Positions 22,736-31,804 of a stretch of 64,000 nt of DNA are shown piece by piece. How positions within the stretch are numbered: position 1 is the stretch's first letter; every line of letters starts with the position of its first letter. Below the pieces are notes generated by a model. That model made no database searches and was not told the origin of the DNA. It saw only the letters and a program-made list of their open reading frames with translations. Made by a program: the position numbers and the translations under genes. Location of the stretch: assembly GCA_037176705.1 (NCBI GenBank), contig CM073896.1:20658708-20722707 (forward strand), given 5' to 3'. This DNA comes from Molossus alvarezi. Its lineage: Eukaryota; Chordata; Mammalia; Chiroptera; Molossidae.

Positions 22736-24917
22736 ACAACAATAACTTTTTTTAAAAAATCTTTCTTCCTGAATGCAGAATGTACTACAGATGTTTTTCA
22801 TTTTTCCCCCATTGACCCACTCCTCACCCTCCCGCCCCCCTCCCGCCTTTTCCCACACTGTTGTCTGTGTCCATTGGTTATGTATATAAGTTCTTTGGTT
22901 TATTTCTTCCCACCCCCACAACCCCTTTCCCTTTGAGGTTTGTCAGTCTAGCAATGAATTTGTACTTCTTAATCCCTTCACCTATTTCACCCATTCCCCC
23001 AACCCCGTCTCCTATCTGGCAACCAACAAAATGTTCTCTGTATGAATAAGAACGTTTCTGTTCTACCTGTTCATTTTGTTTGTAGATTTCATTGTTGATA
23101 GATATGTATTCATTGCCATTTTGTTTGTTCATATATTTTATCTTTTTCTTCAAAAAGACCCTTCATCATTTCATATAATAACGGTTTGGTGATGTTGAAG
23201 TCCTTTAACTTTTTCTTGTCTGGGAACGTCTTTATATGATCATGGATTCTAAATGACAGCTTTGCAGGATAGAGTAATCTTGGTTGTAGGTTCTTGCTTT
23301 TCATCACTCTGAATATTTCTTGCCACTTTCTTCTGGCCTGCAAAGTTTCTTTTGAGAAATCAGCTGACAGCTTTATGAGAACTCTCTTGCAGGTAACTTG
23401 CTGCATTTCTCTTGCTGCTTTTGAGAATCTCTCTTTGTCTTGAACCTTTTGCATTTTGATGATGATGTGTCTCGGTGTGGGCCTCTTGCGGTTCATCTTA
23501 TTTGGGACTCTCTGTGCTTCCTGGACTTGTATGTCTGTTTCCTTCACCAAGCTAGGAAAGTTTTCTGCCATTATTGTTTCAAACAGGTTTTCAATTTCTT
23601 GGTCTCGCTCTCCTTCTGGCACCCCCATGATGCGAATGTTGTCACGCTTGAAGTTGTCCAGAGGCTCCTTACACTATCCTCATTTTTTTGGATTCTTTTT
23701 TCTTTTTGCTGTTCTGATTGGGCGTTTTTTGCTTCCTTATATTCCAAATCGATGGTTTGCTTCTTGGATTTATGTACTCTACTATCGAATCTGTGTAACT
23801 ATTTTTTATTTCAGTGAATGCCTCCTTCATTTCTGACTGTGCATCCATCATTTCTGACTGGTCTTTTTCTATGTTCTTGAGGCCCTCACTACGTTCACTG
23901 AGGTTCTCACTAAGTTCATTGAGCATCCTTATAAGAAGTATTTTGATCTCAGCATCTGTTAGTTTGCTTATCTCCATTTCGCTTAGTTCTTTTCTTTGGG
24001 TTTTGTTCTGTTCTTTCATTGGGGACCTGTTTCTTTGTCTCCGCATTTTGGCTGCCTCCCTGTGTTTGTTTCTGTGTATTACTTAACAAGAGGTATGGGG
24101 CTAGCTGACACCAGATGCTGCTTGTCGGAAGGAACTTAGGAAAGACCTGAAGCAGGATGCAAGACAGGCCAATCCTAAGGTTAAGCAAGTTGCAACAGCT
24201 GGGGTGGGCCTGAAAGTCGGGTGGGGCGGGGCCTGGGGGAGTCACCAGAGTGGGGCTACTAGTGTGAGCCAGGTTACTGGAGTCTCAGATATGGTGGCTG
24301 TGTGCCACCCCAGGGAAGGGCTCACCAAAGGAACAAAGGCTTATGACAGCATGTTTGTCCCGAAGAAAGCCCCCTCTCCAGCCCTCGCTCCAGTGCCAAT
24401 CAGCTCAGTTCTCCTCTGTATGTCTCTGGTGCCCCTCGAGCTGCTTCCCCTCCAAGCTCAGAGGGAGCGAGTGGGATAAGTCCATGCTCGGGCCTTTTAA
24501 GGAGCTGCCTGGGGCTCCAGCCTCCTCAGCTTCCCTGAGCCTCAGTTCCCGCTGGTTTTTCCAGCCAGTAGTTATGGGGATTCTCTTCCTGGCACTGGAA
24601 CCCTGAGCGGGGCACCTGGGGTGGGACGGGGACCCCTCAGTCCTCAGGAAGTATCTTCCCAGCCAGGTATCCTCCTGATTTTTATCCACCACACGTGGAT
24701 GTGGGACCAGCCCTTCGCACCTCCACCCCTCCTAGCAGTCTGGATGTGGCTGCTGCTTTAATTCCGTAGTTGTAGGACTTCCATTCAGCTTGATTTCAGG
24801 TGGCTTTGAATGATGGTTGTTCTGTAGTTTAATTGTAACTTTGATGTGGTTGTGGGAGGACAGATACCACATTTACCTCCGCCCCATCTTGACCAGAAGT
24901 CTACAACAATAGCTTTT
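22736..24917 (-). mobile_element. HAL1-B (ORF2-less L1) with target-site duplication
   Basis: Middle HAL1 of the array, with target duplication acaacaataactttt (22,736-22,750) / acaacaatagctttt (24,903-24,917). 5' UTR is about 24,900-24,050. ORF1 runs from Met 24,046 through the coiled-coil half to about 23,669 and, after a frameshift, from 23,628 to 23,110. That second part holds the RRM/C-terminal motifs VQEAQRVPNKMN, RPTPRHIIIKM and LLYPAKLSFRI. The 3' UTR follows directly to about 22,751. No ORF2. Its 3' part shares 'gaatgcagaatgta' and 'ccctttgagg' with HAL1-C; its 5' part shares 'cccgaagaaagcc' and 'cttgcggttcatc' with HAL1-A. Confidence 0.85.
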
Positions 24918-24949
24918 ATTTATTATTTAATGAATTATGCCATCGGAAA

Positions 24950-25260
24950 ATGAAGGCTAAGAACAGATTTTTAAAAAAATGATGACAACAAACCCCCGCA
25001 ACCTCCTCATTAAAAAATAGAAAAGTAAAAACCAGAATCACGCAATGAAGTACAGACAGACATAAAAGTTAAAGGAAAAATGCCCAATGCGTCCAGTGGC
25101 AGAGGGCGAGCAGACACAGCAAGCGGCCCTGCAGCTGCCCTGACGCATTTTCCAGCGGCGCCTCCTTCTCTGTGGCAAGAACCAGGGCAGTTTCAGAAGA
25201 GGGCTGTTCAGGAGGATGAGGACTCACTGGCAGACATGAGATTCCAGAGGGCACTCGACC
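24950..25260 (-). pseudogene. Decayed copy of the RALGDS-like terminal exon, unit B (m1)
   Basis: Counterpart of 15,942-16,250. The first ~120 bp after HAL1-B differ strongly from unit A (roughly 20% by eye), then identity jumps at 25,035. The frame is interrupted. It is the right half of the module split by HAL1-B. Confidence 0.5.
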
Positions 25261-25264
25261 GGGA

Positions 25265-26690
25265 TGCTGCCCACCCAACACCTGCAGTGTTTGCACACAC
25301 ACATGAACACGCACAGGCACACGTGAGCGTGGAATCCCAGGTGCACACACGTGCACATGCCGATACAATACACACACACAGGGAAATGGTTAGAATGGTG
25401 AGCACCCCTGTCAGGAATCTCCTCCGTGAAAGGACTTTGTTTGTGATTCTGAATTACTTTGGAATTCATTATTATACTATAATGAACCTTTGCTTTTCTT
25501 GTCATGATTTTATTTAAGATATAAAAACAGTAGGATGTACTTTACTACATTGATGACTGATCAATGGATACTATAGAATCTATGACTTCAGGACTTTTAC
25601 AACGATCAAGGTCATACATGCATTATAAAACATGTAGACATCACCTCACGGAGAAGATAAGAGCTTTGCAAGTCACTCCCCATAGGTGACCCTCATGAGT
25701 GGCCTGGTGGGCTCTCTCAGCCTACGCCCCTCTCATTGTGTGTGTCTGTCTCCTCTGTCACAGGCAGGCTCATGTTCACAGATGCGTGTCTGCCTGTTGG
25801 AATCACATGTTCGTGGTCCAACAATTGGGATCCTGGATGCGGAAGGTTGGCCCACGTGTGTCATGTGCAGGACCCCTGAGGTCTTTATCTGTTGGCACAT
25901 AGAGACCCCTGCACCCACTTTAGCAGCGGCTGAGCTTCCCTTGTCCAGGTGGACCAGGATTGGTGGGTCCCATCCCTTCTCCATGCACACTAGTGGTTTT
26001 TCCAATTCCCGGCGATTTTATGATTTTGTCTGTGCTCTGCTGAGTGCTCTGGAAAATATATCTTTGCACAAGTGTACAAGATTTCCTGTGGGGCAACCTC
26101 CATGGGTGAGCTCTGCCAGGGCAGGTGGGCCCCTGTGGAACTTGGACGGGTCCTGACACTCTTCTCCCAGAGGAGGGGCCCTTCCCCTTCTCTCCAGGGG
26201 ACCTGCGGCGGCCTCTGCTGCCTCACCTTGTCCCCAGGGCTGGTCGCCACCAGACCAGAAGCTGCCGGTGTGATGGAGACAGAGCTCTCTCCCCAGTGTT
26301 TACGGTGCGTGTGTCCCCATCGGGAGGTCGGGCATCTCTGACATGTCCTGGCGTGTGCCCTGCCCCTCCTCGGAAGACCTGTGTTTGCCCTTTGTCCCTT
26401 TAGAAAACACTGACTTTTGAGAGTTTTCTGTACCACAGAGATGTTAAATCTCGCTGTAGCCTTGGGTTGTGAGGAAAGCTTTCCAGCTTGCGGTTTGTCT
26501 TTCCAGCTCTCTGCCTATATTTCTTCCTTGTTATGGGCACAGAAAGAGCCAGCCGTTGCCTGACTGCTTTCTGGGCCTGGGGTCACACTTAGCGTAGTGG
26601 TCTCTACCCCAAGATGATGCTCATACTTACTAAAAGGGCTTCTTTTATTTTTAAATCTGATCTCTAATCCATCTGGGATTTCCCTTTCAA
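25265..26690. other. Low-copy segment of unit X (B)
   Basis: Near-identical copy of 16,251-17,690 (a few percent difference by eye). It contains a CA-rich stretch shorter than that in A. No mobile element or known gene recognised. Confidence 0.5.
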
Positions 26691-26699
26691 ATAACATAA

Positions 26700-26938
26700 G
26701 TACTATTTTATTTTATTAGTATTTATTTATTTATTTATTTATTTTTGTTACAGATGTTTCTCCTTTTTTTCCCCATTTACGCCTCCTGCCCATCCCCCCC
26801 ACCCTGACCCCGGCGTTGTTGTCCGTGTCCATTGGTTATGCGTACATGCATGTAAGTTCTGTGGTTTACCTCTTACCTCCCCTCACCATCCACTCTTCTG
26901 AGGGTTGTCAGTCTGTACCCCACTTCCACGTCTCTGGG
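26700..26938 (-). mobile_element. 5'-truncated L1 3' UTR, unit B
   Basis: Copy of 17,712-17,940, with a longer TTTA repeat at its left edge (26,716-26,745). Confidence 0.85.
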
Positions 26939-26944
26939 TCTACC

Positions 26945-27240
26945 CTATTCCTCAGACATGAACAAATGTGCTCTTTTAGAGAAAACCAAACAAAAGCATG
27001 TGAGCAGACACAAAACGGCACCTACGTAAGATTCCGGTCATAGGAAACGTCCAGAACAGGTGAAGGAGCAGAGACAGGAAGCAGATCAGGGGTTGCCAGG
27101 GCAGGAGGAGTGGGGAGTGGGAGAGAGTACTTTGGGGCAGGGTTCCTTTTGGGGTGATGGACCATCCTGCAACTAGACAGCGGTGGTGTCTGCACAGTGT
27201 CGTGGTGTCCTTCATGCTCAGGAATGACACAATTCAAAAT
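26945..27240 (+). mobile_element. L1M 3' UTR fragment, unit B (m2)
   Basis: Copy of 17,945-18,240, directly next to the intact terminal exon of gene copy B. Confidence 0.75.
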
Positions 27241-27257
27241 ATGAACAGGAACTTTAC

Positions 27258-27263
27258 TTTATT
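27258..27263 (-). terminator. Polyadenylation signal AATAAA, RALGDS-like gene copy B
   Basis: AATAAA on the minus strand five bases beyond the stop codon at 27,269-27,271. This supports 27,269-27,765 as a terminal exon with a very short 3' UTR, or one whose coding frame happens to run into the poly(A) region. Confidence 0.55.
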
Positions 27264-27268
27264 AGTGA

Positions 27269-28727
27269 TCATGAATTATGCCAGGGGAAAATAAAGGCTA
27301 AAAGGAAAAAAAAAGAAAATGATAAAAGCAACGACCCCCAAAACCCCCACAACATAAACGTGAAGAAAGTAAAAACTGAATCCCTCCAAGGAGAAAATAT
27401 AAACATAAGAAGGAAGGAAAATAAAAGGTAAAGGTCAGTGAGTGGGGGCAGAGCAAAAGGTTCTGAGCCGTCAGGTTGAGCCCCTTCAACAAGCATCTCT
27501 GGAGTTGGCCCTGGTGGATGGTCCTGAGGCAGCTCTTCCCCTGAGGCAGGAACCAGGGCAGGTTCAGGGCAGGGTCCTTCAGCCAGGGGTGGGGGGGCCT
27601 CAGCCAGGTCAGGAGAGGCTGCCCAGGCCGGCCCCGGCTCCAGAGCCTCAGCTGCAGCAGCTGCTGGAGGGGGCAGGGCCTCTGGAACTGGACACCCCTC
27701 CGGGTCTGTCCCTGTATCTGGCTCCCTGGGACGGACGACAGCTGGCTCTGCCTCCTGGGCTGGTGCTGGAGTTGTGAGAGGAGAAAAGCTCACCTGCATG
27801 CCTGCAATTCCATGTGCCCCCAGAGACAGAACCCAGCCACAGCCCAGGGCCCGCAACAGCACATGCTCTCCCCCAGGAGGCCAGCAGCTGGCTAGTCTGA
27901 GGCCAGTCTTTGCTCCTGGACAGCCTCCGGGGATGCTCCCTGAGTGTCTGGCACCGACCCTTCCCCATAAGTTCCTATGCAACTCCACTCCCCATCCCAC
28001 CACCCCACCCCCCACCTGCTCACCCCTGGGCTCTGCCTCCTTGGGCTCCAGGTCATCCGGCCGGGTCCACTTAACATCATCACCGAGTTCCCAGTTACAG
28101 TTGAATACTCTGAGCTGTCTGTCCATCTTGGGTTGGGTTGGGTTCCTGTGGAGCCTGGGCGGCTTCGGGATTGGTTGGGGCCTGTGGAGCCTAGGAGGCT
28201 TTGGGGGAGGAATCTTCTTCCCCGCCCATCCACAAGCCCTGGATCCCCAGCCGCCCAAGTGGCCACACTCACTTCAGGCCTGCTCTGGCCCTCCAGGGTG
28301 TGGCTCACCTGCCCCTCGTTGGTGGACATGGGGTGGGGGTCTTCATTGGCCAGCTGCCTATCCTCCTTTTTCTGGGTTGAGCTCTGCAATGACAGTGACC
28401 GGCAGCCGGTCAGGAGGCCTCAAGCCCGGCCCTTTGTCTAGTCTCTGCTGCCTCTGCCCACTGGACCTTCTGCTCCCAGATCAGGCCCAGCCCTGTGTCT
28501 GCACAGACCTCCACCCAGGGGAAATGAGAGCCACCTCCAGGGCTCGGGTTAAACCTCAGGCAGAGAATGCTGCCCACACACTCTGTCCACCCAGCCAGCC
28601 TTGACCTGGGTGTGAACATGACCTGCCCACCAGGCTTCTGACCTCTTCACCCTCAACCTGTTCCTGCTGAGGACAGTCCCTTACTATGTGAACCCCGTTC
28701 TGCGCGTTCCCACACACGCACACACGT

Positions 28728-28758
<31 letters not shown>

Positions 28759-28989
28759 AACCCTCATACATGGAGGTGACTTAGGGCTAATCAGGTGGGA
28801 TCAGAATGGTGGCCGGGTCCAAACAAAACCTCCAGGGCCTCCCTGAGTTACCTCTAGGTCCTGCCTTGAAAAGGGCCACAGGCGCCTGGGTGGAGTCCAG
28901 GTCCAGCGGCGGCCACGGCGGAAACTACTCTCGTCACTGCCTCTTTTGAGGCCACGGCCTCGGGTCCCTGGTAGACAGCAAGAGAACAT
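27269..28989 (-). CDS. RALGDS/RGL-like truncated gene, copy B (four-exon model, about 278 aa)
   Basis: Exon model on the minus strand. E1 is 28,989-28,852 (starts MFSCCLPGTRGRGLKR, basic, Cys/Arg-rich). E2 is 28,383-28,273 (starts SSTQNKEDRQL). E3 is 28,114-28,024 (contains FNCNWELGDDVKW). E4 is 27,765-27,269 (Pro/Ala/Glu-rich, about 100 residues, then a hydrophobic Phe/Leu-rich tail of about 55). Lengths 138, 111, 91 and 497 nt with phases 0, 0, 1 join in frame, and all internal junctions have AG...GT. RALGDS-family proteins have an N-terminal region, REM domain, Pro/Glu-rich linker and CDC25 catalytic domain; here only the N-terminal and linker-like parts are seen, so exchange activity is not expected. 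The tail is read from A-rich DNA and may not be a real membrane segment. Family assignment is from memory; expression is unknown. Confidence 0.5.
28710..28753. repeat. (CA)n microsatellite, unit B
   Basis: CA repeat interrupted by 'cgtgcgcg', inside intron 1 of copy B. Confidence 0.85.
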
Positions 28990-29106
28990 TGTGTCCTCTC
29001 CAATGTCTGTACCCAAGTGAGCTGGGTAGGGGCAGTTAGAGAAGGTCAGTGCCTGGTGACCAGGGTTCCAAGTTCTGTTGGGCTCCATCGTCAGGAAGTG
29101 AGGTCA

Positions 29107-29194
29107 CTGCCTGGGTCATCTACTGCGAGCATCTCCTCACACCTCACTTCCTGCCTGGGTCATCTACCCCAAGCATCTCCTCAGACCTCACTTC
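29107..29194. repeat. 44-bp tandem duplication specific to unit B
   Basis: Copies 29,107-29,150 and 29,151-29,194, each starting 'ctgcctgggtcatctac' and ending 'acctcacttc', differ at about five positions. Unit A has a single copy at 20,112-20,155. Confidence 0.9.
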
Positions 29195-29643
29195 CGGACA
29201 ATGGAGCCCAATCTGGGCTGTGTAAATAACACTGCAATGAAGATAGGGCCGCATATATTCTTTCGATTTAATGTTTCAGGTTTCTTTGAATATATTCCCA
29301 GAAGTGGAATCACTGGGTCATAAAGAAGTTCTATTTTTAATTTTTTGAGGTAACTCCACACTGCTTTCCACAGTGGCTGTACCAATTTGCATTCCTACCA
29401 ACAGTGCATGAGAGTTTCCTTTTCCCCACATCCTCACCAACACTTGTTTGTTGATTTATTGATGGTAGCCTTTCTATAGGTGCAAAGTGATATCTCATTG
29501 TGGTTTGAATGTGAATTTCTCTGAGATTAGTGATGATGAGCATCTTTTCATGCCTAGTGGCCATCTGTATGTCCTCTTTAAAGAAGTGTCTATTCAGGTC
29601 TTTTGCCCATTTCTTGATTGAATTGTAGGTGTTGAATTGTGTA

Positions 29644-29655
29644 AATATATATATG

Positions 29656-29718
<63 letters not shown>
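29644..29718. repeat. Expanded (TA)n microsatellite, unit B
   Basis: About 75 bp of TA with two 'atgtat' interruptions, against about 14 bp at the same place in unit A. Confidence 0.95.
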
Positions 29719-29720
<2 letters not shown>

Positions 29721-30600
29721 TGTGAGTAATCCTTATGAGATGTATCAATGGTGAATATGTTCTCCCAATCAGTGGATTATCTGTTCATTTTGTTGATGGT
29801 TGGCTTTGCCCTAAGAAACTGTTTAGTTTGATGTAGTCCCATTTGTTTTGTTTTCTTTTGTTTCCCTTGCCTGAGCAATATAACAAAAAACATTGCTAAG
29901 AGAAATGTTCGAGATGTAACTGCTCATGTTTTTTCTAGGATTTTTATGGATTCAAGTTTAACATTGAAATTTTAATCCATTTTGAGATTATTCTTGTGTA
30001 TGGTGTAAGAAAGTGGTCTAGTTTCATTTTATTGCATGTGTGTGTCCAATTTTCCCAGCACTATTTATTGAATAAACTGTCTTTACACTATTGTTGCCCC
30101 CCTTGTCAAATATTAATTAACCATAAAGGCATGCGTTTATTTCTGGGCTCTGTATTGTCTTCCATTGATCAATATGCTAGTTTTGATGCCAGTACCATGC
30201 TTTTTTGGGTACTATGGCCTTGTAGTATAGTTTGATAATCGGGTCGTATGATTCCTCCAACGTTGTTCTACTTTCTTAGGATTTTTGTGGCTATTTTTTT
30301 TTTTTTTTTGTGGTTCCATATACTTTTTTTGGAATATTTGTTCTAGTTTTGTGAAATACGTCATTGGTATATTGATAGCAATTGCATTGAATCTATAGAT
30401 TGCTTTGGGTAGTAGGGATATTTTAATAATTATTCTTCTTATCTATGAATACAGTATATGAGTCCACATATTTGTTTGTTTCTCATTTTCTTTCTTCAGT
30501 GTCTTATAAATTACCGAGTACAGGTATTTTATATCCTAGGTTAAATTTATTCATAGGTATTCTATTGTTTTTATGAGGCAATTGTGAATGAAATAGTTGT

Positions 30601-30816
30601 GTATTTTTAATGTTTGTATTGATTTAGGGAGAGAAGATGGGGGGGATAGAGAGAGAGAGAGAAAGATCAATGAGAGAAACATTGATTGAGTATCTCCTGC
30701 CTCTCCCCTACAGGAGATCAAGCCCTCAACCTGAGCATGTGCCCTGATTGGAAATCAAACCTGCAACCTCTCTGTCCATGGAATAATGCTCAACCAACTG
30801 AACCACACTGGCCAGT
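30601..30816 (-). mobile_element. Ves-type SINE inside L1, unit B
   Basis: Orthologous by duplication to 21,510-21,757, with a much shorter GA tract. Confidence 0.85.
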
Positions 30817-31380
30817 GCTGGGATTGTTTCCTTAGTTCATTATCAGTGTATAAAAATGCAACCGATTTCTGGATATTTATTTTGTATCCTGTTACAGTTC
30901 TGAATGATCAGATATGGTAGTTTTTTGGTGGAATCTATAGGGTTCTCTGTACAGTATCCTACCATCTGCAAATAATGAGAGTTTTACTACTTCCTTTTCA
31001 ATGTGTATGCCTTTTATATCTTCTTCTAGTGTGGTCGCTGTGACTAGGACTTTCAGTACTATGTTGAACAACAATGGTGAAAGTACACCCCAGTATTGTT
31101 CCTGATCTTCAGGGGAACATTTTAGTTTTTCCTCATTGACTTTGATGTTGGCTGTGGGTTTATTATATATGTCCATTACTATGTTGAGGTACAGTCACTC
31201 TATTCCCACTTTACTGTGAGTTTTATATATAAGTAGGCATTACATATTATACAATGCTTTTTCTGCATGTATTGGCATGTTCATGTGGTTTTTATCCTTC
31301 ATTTTGTTTATGTGGAGTATCTTATTTATTGATTTATGGGTATTGACTCAAAATACATGTACTGTAAGTTACCATTTATA

Positions 31381-31592
31381 CACCAGCCGATGTGGCTCAG
31401 TGCTTGAGCATTGACCCACGCACCCAGAGTTTGCTTGTTCGATTCCTTGTCAGGGCACGTGCCCATGTTGTGGGCCCAATCCCCATTGGAGGGCATGCAG
31501 GAGGTGGCCAATCGATGTTCTCTCTCCTTATCATTTCTATATCTCTCTACCTCTCTCTTCCTCTCTCTCTAAAATCAATAAAGAAAAAAAAA
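31381..31592 (+). mobile_element. Ves-type SINE, unit B
   Basis: Counterpart of 22,336-22,538. Flanking ttaccatttata (left) and ttccatttata (right) give a clearer target duplication than in unit A. Confidence 0.9.
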
Positions 31593-31788
31593 ATGATTCC
31601 ATTTATAGAAAACCTCCAGATTTGGTACAGAAATAGAAAGTAGATCAGGGGTTGCCAGGGCAGGAGGAGGGGAGAGCGAGTACTTCCGGGCAGGTTTCTT
31701 CTGGGGTGAGGGATATTCTGCCCTAGGTGGAGTGATGTCTGCACAGCGTCATGAGTGTGCTTCGTGCTCAGGGCTGGCGCAGTTTAGT
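31593..31788 (+). mobile_element. L1M 3' UTR fragment before HAL1-C
   Basis: Third copy of the left half of module m1, ending at 'tataacaataactttt' (about 31,789-31,804), the left target-duplication sequence of HAL1-C. Confidence 0.8.
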
Positions 31789-31804
31789 ATAACAATAACT
31801 TTTT

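Larger units (their letters stand above)
29220..31370 (-). mobile_element. L1 ORF2 fragment, unit B
   Basis: Copy of 20,180-22,330. Minus-strand frames show the RT region (30,892-31,176: SPLLFNIVLKVL and a catalytic-site FADG where an active L1 has FADD) and C-terminal [18 protein letters not shown] at about 29.36 kb. Degenerate. The 3' end is missing, as in unit A. A SINE at 30.60-30.82 kb interrupts it. Confidence 0.85.

Noticed and set aside
27774..28604. 276-codon plus-strand open frame
   Set aside because: It is antisense to the RALGDS-like exons and introns, crosses several strong minus-strand splice sites, and has low-complexity Pro/Ser/Gly composition; GC-rich DNA explains its length.
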